The notes under the pieces were generated by a model. It had not been told where the DNA came from and did no database searches. It saw only the letters and a list, made by a program, of their open reading frames with translations. A DNA stretch of 64,000 nt from Hyphomicrobium sp. D-2 (GTDB lineage: Bacteria; Pseudomonadota; Alphaproteobacteria; Rhizobiales; Hyphomicrobiaceae). The stretch spans positions 310,001 through 374,000 of the forward strand of contig NZ_JARXLA010000002.1 in NCBI RefSeq assembly GCF_029872155.1. The letters run 5' to 3'. Positions within the stretch are counted from its first letter, which is position 1, and every line of letters begins with the position of its first letter. Positions 42,792 to 51,135 of the stretch are shown here, piece by piece. The position numbers and the translations under genes are program-made.

Positions 42792-44402
42792 ATGAGCATG
42801 GGCGACGGACAGGAGACAGGTTCCGGCGATTTCGGCACTGGCGGCAAACGCCAGAAACCGCGCAGCAAAGCCTTTTTCTATCTGCGCGGTGCCATGCTGT
42901 TTTCAGCGCTGCTGCTGCCTATGGCGTCCCTGTTGCCGCTCGGTTGGCTCTGGCTCTGGGAGCGGGGCTGGGCGCTCTATTGGATGGCTGCCGCGTTCCT
43001 GCTCAGCCTGCTGGCGTTCTCGGTGCAGGCAATTCTGTTGCGTCGCTCACTGGACAAGACACCGGAAGCCCAGTTTGCCGCCGAAGCGGAAGCGCAGTCC
43101 GTTGCGCCGGATCCTTCGTGGACCGTGCGTGAGCAGGCGGCGTGGACCGCTGTCGAAGCCATCGCCGCGTCGGTTAAGCCAGCCGAGCTGACCGACCGGG
43201 ATGCGGTGCTGAACCTCGGCCTGCGTACCATCGAGGCGGTCGCGCGCCAGATCCATCCGCAGGATCGCGACCCGCTGTGGAAGTTTACAATTCCTGAAGC
43301 CCTGGCTCTCGTTGAGCAGGTCAGCGGCGACCTGCGTCCGTTTGTGGTCGAGAATATTCCGCTCGGCGATCAGCTCACGGTTGGCCAGGTGATGAAAGTC
43401 TATGGCTGGCGTTCGGCCATCGGCGTCGCCTCGAAGGCTTACGACCTCTGGCGTCTCATCCGGCTCGCAAATCCAATCACGGCTGCGGCGCAGGAAGCTC
43501 GCGAGCAGATTACCAAGCATCTTTATGCCAACGTGAAAGATCAACTCGCGCGCCAGCTTTCCAGTGCCTATGTGCGCGAAGTCGGTCGTGCTGCGATAGA
43601 TCTATATGGCGGCCGGTTGCGCGTTTCCGAGACTCAGCTTTCTGGCCACGTGAGCGCCTCGACGCTGCGGGATCGTAGCCGGGAACTCGCGCGCGCCGAG
43701 CCGCTGCGAATTCTGGTGGCGGGGCAGGCCGGTGCGGGTAAATCCAGCCTTATCAATGCGCTGTCAAAGGAGGTTCGCGCCATCGTCGACGCGCCCGGCG
43801 GAACGCGCGATTTTCAAGCCTATGAGGTGGAGCTGCAAGGCCTCAGCGGTGCAATGGTGATCGACAGTCCGCGCGTTGGGGCCAGCGAAAAGGAGCAGCA
43901 GAGCTTTGCCGATCGTGGCAGCGACGCTGACCTCATCGTCTGGGCTATCTCGGCTGATAAAGCTGACGGACGTCTCGATCTGGCGGCGATAACCGGTATT
44001 CGCAAGCATTTCACCGGCACGCCGCATCGCCGTCAGCCGCCGATCGTTGTTGCGCTGACCCATGCCGACCGGCTCATGCGTCGTGTGCCGCTGTCCAACG
44101 ATGACATCGATCTGACGGAAACAGGCGTCGTTGAAATGGTGCGCAAGGTGGCCGAAGGCCTTGGCGTGCCGAAAAACGATGTCGTGCCGGTCAGCCTTGC
44201 GCCGCAGTTTCCGCCCTACAACATCGAGCAACTGTCGGAACGCATCGCAGCGCGCGTGCCCGACGCACGGCAGGCGCAGTTGTTGCGGTTGATGGAAGAT
44301 GCAACGCCCCGCTGGAGTGCAAAGCGGCTTGCGGGGCAGGCGGGCAATGCCGCACGAACCGCAGCGCGGACCATGCTGCCGCGCGTGTTCAAACGCAAAT
44401 AG
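42792..44402 (+). CDS. Membrane-anchored Era-like GTPase
   Basis: This 536-residue protein has two N-terminal hydrophobic helices (about 30-80). A helical region of some 230 residues follows, then a TRAFAC-class GTPase domain. The P-loop is GQAGAGKSS at 311-319, G3 is VIDSPRVG and G4 is ALTHADRL. A likely G2 Thr lies in PGGTRDFQAYEVEL. The topology resembles YcjX/YcjF-like or dynamin-type stress GTPases, but I cannot assign a known one. It is next to small YqjD/YqjE-type membrane proteins. Confidence 0.75.
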   Translation: MSMGDGQETGSGDFGTGGKRQKPRSKAFFYLRGAMLFSALLLPMASLLPLGWLWLWERGWALYWMAAAFLLSLLAFSVQAILLRRSLDKTPEAQFAAEAEAQSVAPDPSWTVREQAAWTAVEAIAASVKPAELTDRDAVLNLGLRTIEAVARQIHPQDRDPLWKFTIPEALALVEQVSGDLRPFVVENIPLGDQLTVGQVMKVYGWRSAIGVASKAYDLWRLIRLANPITAAAQEAREQITKHLYANVKDQLARQLSSAYVREVGRAAIDLYGGRLRVSETQLSGHVSASTLRDRSRELARAEPLRILVAGQAGAGKSSLINALSKEVRAIVDAPGGTRDFQAYEVELQGLSGAMVIDSPRVGASEKEQQSFADRGSDADLIVWAISADKADGRLDLAAITGIRKHFTGTPHRRQPPIVVALTHADRLMRRVPLSNDDIDLTETGVVEMVRKVAEGLGVPKNDVVPVSLAPQFPPYNIEQLSERIAARVPDARQAQLLRLMEDATPRWSAKRLAGQAGNAARTAARTMLPRVFKRK

Positions 44403-44455
44403 CTTTGCTGGATCCGAGTTGGCAGTGCGCAAATACAACGGTGCGCGCTCGATCA

Positions 44456-44863
44456 TCAGCGCCGCAATCTGCGGGCAGCGCCAAGCCCAAACAGAAATGC
44501 CGTGGCAACCGTTTGCAAAGCGCCAAAATAATCGACGGCGTTGTGTGCCTCGTCATCAACGGCCTGGGCGATATTCTGCGCGGGTGTGTTGTGATCGTGC
44601 TGATACTGATGAAAGCGATCAACGATCCACGGCACCGAAATCGCCAGAGCGCCAAGGATACAGAACGCTCCGGCGAGAGCTGCAACAGCGCCAAGTTTGC
44701 CCAGTTCGGGTTCCAATAAAAGATAAGCTGCCAGGATGCCGAGTATCAGCGCTGTGAGAAAGAAGACGCAGGCGATCACCGTCCAGGTGATGCGCCGGGA
44801 TACGTTCTCGATGGCGGTATGTGTCGCGCGGCTTGCTGCATAGAGAACGGCGTCGCCGATCAT
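44456..44863 (-). CDS. YqjE-like membrane protein (phage holin 3_6 family)
   Basis: This 135-residue protein has two adjacent membrane helices (TVIACVFFLTALILGILAAY and AVAALAGAFCILGALAISVP) and a hydrophilic tail. The pattern matches the YqjE/Phage_holin_3_6 family. In E. coli yqjE follows yqjD, and the same order is seen here downstream of two YqjD-like genes. The function is unknown; it is probably part of a stress-induced membrane set. Confidence 0.7.
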   Translation of the reverse strand: MIGDAVLYAASRATHTAIENVSRRITWTVIACVFFLTALILGILAAYLLLEPELGKLGAVAALAGAFCILGALAISVPWIVDRFHQYQHDHNTPAQNIAQAVDDEAHNAVDYFGALQTVATAFLFGLGAARRLRR

Positions 44864-44882
44864 TTCAGTCTCCGAACTCGTT

Positions 44883-44920
44883 TAGACCATGATCGCTTCG
44901 GACCCTATCAGTCCGAAGCG
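44883..44920. repeat. Dispersed palindromic repeat, copy A
   Basis: The element TAGACC-A-TGAT-C-GCTTCGGA starts at 44883. Its arms CGCTTCGGA (44894-44902) and TCCGAAGCG (44912-44920) form a strong hairpin. A second copy starts at 54046 and differs at two of the first twenty positions. A separate palindrome with arms GCTAGAGCG (44943-44951) and CGCTCTAGC (44979-44987) follows. Such elements are common between genes in Hyphomicrobiales. Confidence 0.65.
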
Positions 44921-44982
44921 TCAATCATCGGTCTCATCAAAGGCTAGAGCGGCATCGCTTTTCGAAGGGAAGCGATCGCGCT

Positions 44983-45207
44983 CTAGCGTCGGGCCAGAAG
45001 GGCGAGCGCAAAGCCGATACCGACAGCGATGCCGGCAGACTGCAGCGGTTTGCGGCGTATGTGATCGGCGACGCGATCATATTGTTCCTGCGCGACGGCC
45101 TGAGCGTGCTCCACGGTCTCATGGATTTTGTCCTGAGCCGCATTGGCTGCGCCGCGAATGTTACGTTCGGCCTCAGCGCCGAATTTGTTTTCAGAATAGG
45201 AAGCCAT
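44983..45207 (-). CDS. YqjD-like membrane-anchored protein (DUF883)
   Basis: This 74-residue protein has a helical, charged N-terminal part (AERNIRGAANAAQDKIHETV) and a C-terminal membrane helix preceded by RRKPLQSAGIAVGIGFALAL. This is the signature of the ElaB/YqjD/DUF883 family, whose E. coli members bind ribosomes at the membrane in stationary phase. It lies 40 bases after a second family member, so the two are probably co-transcribed. Confidence 0.85.
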   Translation of the reverse strand: MASYSENKFGAEAERNIRGAANAAQDKIHETVEHAQAVAQEQYDRVADHIRRKPLQSAGIAVGIGFALALLARR

Positions 45208-45247
45208 GGTTGCTCCTGTCCGTTGAATGAGGTTGGGGGGCGATCGC

Positions 45248-45529
45248 TTAGCGCGTCATGATGAGGCCAATGACAAAACCAACACCGGCCGCGATCAACG
45301 CCGCCTGGGTCGGGTTCTTGCGAATGGCCGTCTCCACGTCGCCAAGCTTTTCCTTCGCCTTGTCCTGCACCTGCTCCATGTTGGCCCCAAGCTGCTCCGA
45401 AGCCAGACGCTTAACGGAATCGGCCAGACTGGCGATGTCATCGCGCAGCGACTGCAAGCTATCGCTGGCGTCTGCGGCGGCCGAACGGTCGTTCGGATCG
45501 TCGGGTGAGCGATTGGACGAGAACTGCAT
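45248..45529 (-). CDS. YqjD-like membrane-anchored protein (DUF883)
   Basis: This 93-residue protein is a second DUF883 member. It has a coiled-coil-like N-terminal region (SLRDDIASLADSVKRLASEQ), then KEKLGDVETAIRKNP and a C-terminal helix (TQAALIAAGVGFVIGLIMTR). The ATG at 45529 has GGAGG seven bases upstream. A GGAAC-N17-CGTT sequence lies about 63-88 bases before it, which suggests control by the general-stress sigma factor EcfG. Confidence 0.88.
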   Translation of the reverse strand: MQFSSNRSPDDPNDRSAAADASDSLQSLRDDIASLADSVKRLASEQLGANMEQVQDKAKEKLGDVETAIRKNPTQAALIAAGVGFVIGLIMTR

Positions 45530-45591
45530 GGACAACCTCCTGTTGCCGGAATTTACCGGCGGCAAACACCATAACTGAAAGACCTTCGCAA

Positions 45592-45617
45592 AACGTTGGC
45601 GGTAACATCCCGGTTCC
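45592..45617 (-). promoter_or_regulatory. EcfG-type general-stress promoter for the YqjD/YqjE genes
   Basis: On the minus strand GGAAC (45617-45613) and CGTT (45595-45592) are separated by 17 bases. This matches the alphaproteobacterial EcfG consensus (GGAAC, 16-17 bases, CGTT). The gene start at 45529 lies 63 bases beyond the -10 element. Confidence 0.7.
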
Positions 45618-45661
45618 GCGAGCCCGTGTTTTGCCTGGTCGGGTGTGCGGGACGCCGGTGA

Positions 45662-45687
45662 GGAACCGATCCGTCAACCGCAACGTT
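45662..45687 (+). promoter_or_regulatory. EcfG-type general-stress promoter for the 45765 gene
   Basis: On the plus strand GGAAC (45662-45666) and CGTT (45684-45687) are separated by 17 bases, again an exact match to the EcfG consensus. The gene start at 45765 lies 78 bases downstream. It is divergent from the site at 45592-45617. Confidence 0.7.
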
Positions 45688-45764
45688 CAAATGCACACCG
45701 ATTAAACAGGCAATCTGGTTTGTCCGCTCCCGTTGGGGCTGACGCGGAAGAGGAGCCGAGCCCC

Positions 45765-46340
45765 ATGGCGAACACTGCAAAGCACTCAGAGTCCGAGGCG
45801 AAAAACAACGCAAGCGGTAAGGCAACGCGGGCCGGTTCAGGCGGCGCGGAAAGTGCTGAAACGATCGCCGATCTGCGCGCCACCCTCGCGTCACTCGCAA
45901 ACGAAGTGTCAACGATTGTGGAGCAGCGCAGCCGGGCGGCGGCGTCCGCGGCGGCCGAAGCGGTGAAGCCCCATGTGGATACTGTTCAACAGTCTATCCG
46001 CAGGCAGCCTGTTATCTCAATGGCGTTGGCCGCGGGCCTTGGCGCGCTGCTTGCAGTGGCATTGGTTCCGCGCGCACCGCGTCAAAAGACGTTGCGTGAG
46101 CGCTGGGTGCCGAACGTAACGCGCGCCGACCTTAACAATCTGGCGGATCAGCTCAGCAGCGCGGTTTCTCGCTTGCACGTGCCGTCAATGCCTTCCATGC
46201 CCGATACGTCATCGTTCGAAAGAGTGCTGTCAAAGTTAGCGCACGCCGATCCGACCGGACCGATGAGCAACGCTTTCGATAAGATCGCTGAATGGGCGCT
46301 CGGTGCACGGAAGAAGGTAAATGGAAGCGGTCGAAAATAG
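45765..46340 (+). CDS. YqjD-like single-span membrane protein
   Basis: This 191-residue protein has a low-complexity start, a helical region (ETIADLRATLASLANEVSTI, then RSRAAASAAAEAVKPHVDTV), and a membrane helix preceded by basic residues (RRQPVISMALAAGLGALLAV). A longer tail follows. The first half has the DUF883/YqjD layout, while the tail is extra. The ATG at 45765 has AGGAG nine bases upstream. Its EcfG-type promoter and divergent YqjD neighbours suggest a shared stress role. Confidence 0.7.
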   Translation: MANTAKHSESEAKNNASGKATRAGSGGAESAETIADLRATLASLANEVSTIVEQRSRAAASAAAEAVKPHVDTVQQSIRRQPVISMALAAGLGALLAVALVPRAPRQKTLRERWVPNVTRADLNNLADQLSSAVSRLHVPSMPSMPDTSSFERVLSKLAHADPTGPMSNAFDKIAEWALGARKKVNGSGRK

Positions 46341-46460
46341 CGACAATTGATGCGATTGTTGCCGTTAACCCGGGGTCCGTCTCTGATGCCATAGCATAGC
46401 TTCCCAGACCGTCAATAAAGCAAGTGTTGGTGGCGCGACGGTGCGGTGAAGGTGAGGGCT

Positions 46461-47492
46461 ATGGGTGATACCAACGTGCTGATGGCACAGGAGCTGAGCG
46501 AAGCTCCGACAGCCGTTTTTCAGCAGCAGCAGGCATTGGCGGAGCCACTGGCGGAACTGGTGGCGCGCCTGATCAGCCGTCCGCCGCAAGTGGTTGTGAC
46601 GTGCGCGCGTGGCAGCTCGGCCCACGCCGCCGCATTCGGCAAACATCTGATTGAGCGCTATGTCGGCCTGCCGGTTTCTCCGGCGGCGCCCAGCATCGCC
46701 AGCATTTATGGCGGTGGCCTCAAGCTCAAGGATCAACTGGTGCTTTCGGTTTCGCAGTCCGGCCGAAGCAGCGATCTGCTGGCGCTGACGGAGGGCGCGA
46801 AAAAATCCGGTGCGCTGACGGTCGCGATCACCAACGCTGAAGATTCTCCGCTGGCAGACATGTGCGACATCGTACTGCCGATCTGTGCCGGGCCGGAACG
46901 AAGCGTCGCTGCAACAAAAACGTTCATCGCTACGGCGGCGGCACTGGCCCGTCTGACCGCGCAATGGTCGGGCGACAAACACCTGCAATCGGCGCTTGAT
47001 CGCTTGCCGGAACGGCTCGTTGAGGCGGCAGCCCTGGACTGGAGCGCGGCGCTGCCATCGCTATCCGAGGCGCCGAGCCTTGTCACCATTGGGCGCGGCT
47101 CAACGCTCGGCATAGCGCGCGAAGCGGCATTGAAGCTGAAAGAAACCTGCAGCCGCCATGCGGAAGCGTTCAGCGGCGCGGAGTTCATGCACGGCCCGGT
47201 GTCGCTGGTTGAGGCCGAATATCCCATCATCATGTTCAAGCCCACCGACGCCGCCGCGCCGGGAATGGATGAGCTTGCAGTCAAACTTCGGCGTATGGGG
47301 GCGGAACTGTTCGTCGCCGAGCCGGGTGAAAAAGCTGCAGGGCGTTTGCCGGTGTTGCCGCCCGATCAGCCGGAAACCGATGCCATCTGTCTGATACAAT
47401 CGTTCTACGCGATGGCGGTGGAACTTGCGCAGCGGCTGGAGATCGATGTCGATCGGCCGCGCCATCTCAACAAGGTGACGAGTACGCTATGA
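46461..47492 (+). CDS. SIS-domain glucosamine-6-phosphate deaminase (NagB-II type)
   Basis: This 343-residue protein has two sugar isomerase (SIS) domains and resembles the isomerase half of GlmS. Visible motifs are CARGSSAHAAAFGKHLIERY, VLSVSQSGRSSDLLALTEGA and RSVAATKTFIATAAALARL. IGRGSTLGIAREAALKLKET and HAEAFSGAEFMHGP follow, with DRPRHLNKVT at the C-terminus. Proteins of this group that sit next to nagA deaminate glucosamine-6-phosphate to fructose-6-phosphate in place of classical NagB. The nagA start overlaps its stop by four bases. Confidence 0.85.
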   Translation: MGDTNVLMAQELSEAPTAVFQQQQALAEPLAELVARLISRPPQVVVTCARGSSAHAAAFGKHLIERYVGLPVSPAAPSIASIYGGGLKLKDQLVLSVSQSGRSSDLLALTEGAKKSGALTVAITNAEDSPLADMCDIVLPICAGPERSVAATKTFIATAAALARLTAQWSGDKHLQSALDRLPERLVEAAALDWSAALPSLSEAPSLVTIGRGSTLGIAREAALKLKETCSRHAEAFSGAEFMHGPVSLVEAEYPIIMFKPTDAAAPGMDELAVKLRRMGAELFVAEPGEKAAGRLPVLPPDQPETDAICLIQSFYAMAVELAQRLEIDVDRPRHLNKVTSTL

Positions 47493-48664
47493 CGAAAAAT
47501 GCGCGCCATGCGGTTGCCGCTCCCAATGTCTTCGATGGTGTCGCCGTCCTTCCCGAGCATGCGGTTGTGATCGAAGGCGCGCACATTGTTGATGTGGTGC
47601 CTGCGGATTCACTGCCGTCATCCATGCCGGTACTGGAGCTGGGTGGTGATACGTGGCTGGCGCCGGGATTCATTGATGTGCAGGTGAACGGTGGCGGCGA
47701 CGTGCTGTTCAACGATGCGCCTTCCGCTTCCGCCATCAACACGATCGCAGCCGCGCATCGCCGCTATGGCACCACCGGCATTCTACCCACGCTCATTTCC
47801 GATACGCACGACAAGATGTGCGCCGCCATGCTGGCCGCACAGGCTGCGGCGGCTGACAATCCCAGCGTGCTCGGCATCCATTTTGAAGGGCCGTTTTTGT
47901 CGCCGGGAAAACCGGGCGTACACAACCCGCAGATGTTCCGTAAGCCCGACGCCGCCGACCTGGAACTACTGACGGGCTGGCCCGCAGGCAACGTGCTGGT
48001 GACGTTAGCGCCCGAGCAGGTGCCGCTGGAATTCATCGCCGCTTTATCGCAGGCGGGCGTGCGCGTTTCGCTCGGACACTCGATGGCAACCTACGATGAA
48101 ACGCAGGCGGCGCTGCAATCCGGCATGACCGGTTTCACGCATCTGTTCAACGCGATGCGCCCCATCGGCAGCCGCGAACCCGGGCCGATCACGGCCGCGC
48201 TGGAAGCTCCGGCCGCATGGTTCGGCATGATTGTCGATGGCGTGCACGTAAACCCCGAAGTGCTGCGGATTGCGCTGCGCGGTTACGGACACCCGATGCT
48301 GGTGACCGATGCGATGCCCCCGGTTGGCGGCAAACGCGGCAGCTTTACGCTTTATGGCAATGAGATCACGGTGCGCGATGGCCGTTGCACGCGCGAGGAT
48401 GGCACGCTTGCTGGCGCGGCAATCGATATGGCTAGCTGTGTGCGCAATACCGTGCGCGATCTGCACGTGCCGCTGACGAAAGCGCTATGTTTTGCCTCAA
48501 CGGAGCCGGCGGAATTCTTGGGGCTTGGAACCGTGTTGGGGCGGCTTGCTCCGGGATTCCGCGCCGACATGGTTGCGTTCGAACCTTTCGACGTCGATGT
48601 GCTGGAAACCTGGGTTGCTGGCGTTCCGAACGAGATGGCGGAGCAGGAATCGGCAACCGGTTGA
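47489..48664 (+). CDS. nagA: N-acetylglucosamine-6-phosphate deacetylase
   Basis: This 391-residue amidohydrolase removes acetate from N-acetylglucosamine-6-phosphate. Motifs are APGFIDVQVNGGGDVLFND, the metal Glu in HFEGPFLSPGKPGVHN, and the metal His residues in SLGHSMAT and GFTHLFNAM. The catalytic Asp lies in MLVTDAMPPVGG. It follows the SIS deaminase directly (ATGA overlap), so the pair completes the route to fructose-6-phosphate. No kinase, transporter or GntR-type regulator is adjacent. Confidence 0.94.
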   Translation: MTKNARHAVAAPNVFDGVAVLPEHAVVIEGAHIVDVVPADSLPSSMPVLELGGDTWLAPGFIDVQVNGGGDVLFNDAPSASAINTIAAAHRRYGTTGILPTLISDTHDKMCAAMLAAQAAAADNPSVLGIHFEGPFLSPGKPGVHNPQMFRKPDAADLELLTGWPAGNVLVTLAPEQVPLEFIAALSQAGVRVSLGHSMATYDETQAALQSGMTGFTHLFNAMRPIGSREPGPITAALEAPAAWFGMIVDGVHVNPEVLRIALRGYGHPMLVTDAMPPVGGKRGSFTLYGNEITVRDGRCTREDGTLAGAAIDMASCVRNTVRDLHVPLTKALCFASTEPAEFLGLGTVLGRLAPGFRADMVAFEPFDVDVLETWVAGVPNEMAEQESATG

Positions 48665-48730
48665 CAGCGGCACAAGGCGCGCGGGCAGATGCAACTGCAG
48701 TGACCTGCGATGCATCGCGGCGCGCACCGA

Positions 48731-49999
48731 TCAGCGGCCTGCAAAACCGTTGCGCTTGCCCGCTGCGCGTTCGCGCTCCCATCCGAACACCGAACGCCCT
48801 TCCAGCTCAATGCTGGCCGCGCGCTCCTGTGCCATGAACGCATCCAGTGACGGTCCGCTGACGGCGCCTTCCAGCAAGCGCGCCTGTGCATCCAGGCGAC
48901 GCAGTGCAGCCATTGTTTCGTCGTTGCCGAGCCGCGCACGCTCCACCGCGCTTTTGAGCACGCGCAGGGTTTCGTCATACACCTTCACCTGCACCGGGAA
49001 CGGATGTCCGTCCTTGCCGCCGTGAGCGAGGGAATAGCGCGCCGGATCGTCGAAGCGGCATGGTGTGCCGTGCACGACTTCCGCCACCATCGCCAGCGAC
49101 CGCACCGTGCGCGCGCCAACGCCCGGAGTCAGCAGCAGTTCAGGGAAGTCGGTAGGGCCACGCTCCGCCGCCGCCGCAAGCGTTGCATGCAGGCGCCGCG
49201 TGAACACATCGGACGATCGCACGTCATGATGATCGGGCATGACGAGATGCGGCAGCATCGGCTGTGCTTCGGGCTCCGGCGCTTTATCGTTGTCAGTGAG
49301 GCGCGAGAATTCGCGTGCGATACCGTCGGGGCCTATGTCGGCCAGCAGATCGAGCTGCGCAGAGCGCGAGCCACCAGCCCGCCGATCGGTGAGATTGACG
49401 ATGTTGCCGAGCGTCTCGCCCTCAATGGCGCTGTGTGGAGCATTGACGAAATCGCCCACGTCGCTGGAATGCCAGTGATAGCGGCGCGCCTGCTGGCTGT
49501 CGCCGTTCATGCCTTGCTGCACAACCGTCCACTTGCCATCGTCGGTGACGAAAAAGCCATGCAGGTAAAGGTCAAAACCGTCCTGCACAGCGGCGCTGTC
49601 AACCTTCGCTACAAGGCGGCTGGCGCGCACGAGTGCATTGGCATCGAACCCCGTGCGCTCACCCAACGCAGCCAGTTCGTCCGGTGTCTTGCGTGAGTGC
49701 TTGCCGCGCCCGCCGCAAACGTGCAGCCCGAGTTCGCGTGAGCGCGGCGCCAGACCCCGCTTCAACGCGCCGATGACGCTGGTGGTGATGCCGGATGAAT
49801 GCCAGTCCATGCCCATCACGGCGCCAAATGACTGGAACCAGAACGGATGCGCGAGACGGCTGAGAAATTCATCGCGGCCGTAATGCAGCACGATGGTTTC
49901 GGTGATGACGGCACCTAGAGATGCCATGCGCGTCGCCAGCCAGGGCGGCACGCGTCCAGTGTGCAATGGCAGGTCGGCGCTGCCGGAACGGCGTGGCAT
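48731..49999 (-). CDS. DUF763 family protein
   Basis: This 422-residue protein matches the DUF763 family. It opens with RRSGSADLPLHTGRVPPWLA and has VIGALKRGLAPRSRELGLHV, then CGGRGKHSRKTPDEL. DLYLHGFFVTDDGKWTVVQQ follows, and HWHSSDVGDFVNAPHSAI. Near 280-300, LLLTPGVGARTVRSLAMVA resembles a helix-hairpin-helix DNA-binding motif. DUF763 proteins occur in archaea and bacteria without an established function. The ATG at 49999 has GGAG five bases upstream; an in-frame GTG lies six bases earlier. Confidence 0.88.
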   Translation of the reverse strand: MPRRSGSADLPLHTGRVPPWLATRMASLGAVITETIVLHYGRDEFLSRLAHPFWFQSFGAVMGMDWHSSGITTSVIGALKRGLAPRSRELGLHVCGGRGKHSRKTPDELAALGERTGFDANALVRASRLVAKVDSAAVQDGFDLYLHGFFVTDDGKWTVVQQGMNGDSQQARRYHWHSSDVGDFVNAPHSAIEGETLGNIVNLTDRRAGGSRSAQLDLLADIGPDGIAREFSRLTDNDKAPEPEAQPMLPHLVMPDHHDVRSSDVFTRRLHATLAAAAERGPTDFPELLLTPGVGARTVRSLAMVAEVVHGTPCRFDDPARYSLAHGGKDGHPFPVQVKVYDETLRVLKSAVERARLGNDETMAALRRLDAQARLLEGAVSGPSLDAFMAQERAASIELEGRSVFGWERERAAGKRNGFAGR

Positions 50000-50165
50000 G
50001 GGCACTCCATCGATTCGATGCTGCGCAGGCTAGCAGATGACAGCGCCTGACATCGTGGCGTGAAAATTTCTGTTGGCAGGAACTCTCCGTCCACGCCGGA
50101 ATTAGTTCCGCGTAGGCGCAAGCATTTGCGCCCAAACAGCAGGCATATGTGCAGGAGGCAGGGCG

Positions 50166-50474
50166 ATGCCGCGTGGCGAGAAATCGAAATACACAGCAAA
50201 GCAGGAGCGCAAGGCCGATCACATTGCTGAAGGCTATGAGCAGCGTGGAGTTGGAGCCAAGGAAGCGGAGCGCCGCGCCTGGGCGACTGTTAACAAGGAT
50301 GACGGCGGCGGCAACAATCCCGGCGGCTCGGGTCAGGGCAAATCGACCGGCCGGCCCGCAGCACGCAAGGGTGGCAGGCTGGGCGGCAAGGCTTCGGCGG
50401 CCCGGCCTGCGGCGGCCCGTTCGGCTTCCGCCAAGAAGGCAGCTGCAACCCGCAAGCGTCGCGCGGCCGCTTGA
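50166..50474 (+). CDS. Small basic protein annotated as 'plasmid stabilization' type
   Basis: This 102-residue protein starts PRGEKSKYTAKQERKADHIA, then EGYEQRGVGAKEAERRAWATV and NKDDGGG. That signature is shared by a family often labelled plasmid stabilization proteins, without strong functional proof. The C-terminal 45 residues are almost only Ala, Lys, Arg, Gly and Ser, much like a histone H1-type tail. Nucleic-acid binding is likely. It starts at ATG 50166, with GGAGGCAGGG upstream. Confidence 0.75.
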   Translation: MPRGEKSKYTAKQERKADHIAEGYEQRGVGAKEAERRAWATVNKDDGGGNNPGGSGQGKSTGRPAARKGGRLGGKASAARPAAARSASAKKAAATRKRRAAA

Positions 50475-50605
50475 TCGCGGGCCAGACAGCCGCCATGTGT
50501 TTCACAGCCCGGCACGCCAGCCCGTTTCCAGTTGGCTGCCGCTTCTGCTGAACGCCATGCGGCTGCTGCCTGGCTGGTGAGGCACGCCGCACGCGAAGGT
50601 GAGCC

Positions 50606-50911
50606 ATGGCCGCGCCGCTGATTGTATCCATCCCGCACACGCTTTCGCGTGAAGAGGCACTACGCCGCTTGCGTGAAGGGATGCATAATCTGCCGCAAAG
50701 CAACCTCGTTGCGGTCGAGCCACAACCATGGAGCGGTGACCGGATGGCGTTCACGGTGCGGGCGCTGGGGCAATCGGTGCCCGGATCGCTTGAGGTTCTC
50801 GATCAGGCCGTGCGCATCGAAGTGATGCTGCCGGGGCTGCTGCAAAAGCTGTGGGAGCCGCTGAAGACAGTTCTGCTCGGACGCACCAAGGCCCTGCTTG
50901 AGAAGAAATAG
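50606..50911 (+). CDS. Polyhydroxyalkanoate-system family protein (PHA_gran_rgn)
   Basis: This 101-residue protein has the pattern of the putative polyhydroxyalkanoic acid system family. It starts LIVSIPHTLSREEALRRLRE, followed by the W-containing strand QPWSGDRMAFTVRALGQSVP. The C-terminal part is RIEVMLPGLLQKLWEPL. Such proteins are often encoded near storage-polymer or stress genes. No PHA synthase or phasin gene is in the window. Confidence 0.82.
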   Translation: MAAPLIVSIPHTLSREEALRRLREGMHNLPQSNLVAVEPQPWSGDRMAFTVRALGQSVPGSLEVLDQAVRIEVMLPGLLQKLWEPLKTVLLGRTKALLEKK

Positions 50912-51135
50912 CCGCGGGAATCGGCCAACTTGCGCACGCTGAGCGAGCGCCAAATATTCGCGCGCGGTACCCCCTGGCGTAGCAGATCAGGGCGGCTTTG
51001 ACCGATTGGCGGCGAATGTTGTTGCGGTTCGGCTACACGCCCACGGGAAATGGCACTGAAGTGCTAGCCTTGCCGTGCGGGCGCCCAATATTGGCGGCAC
51101 AATTGAGGCTCGATTTGTTGAGGGGATGAGGATTC

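Noticed and set aside
50079-50109. GGAACT/AGTTCC inverted repeat as an EcfG promoter for the gene at 50166
   Set aside because: A GGAAC box is present but there is no CGTT at 16-17 bases on either strand.
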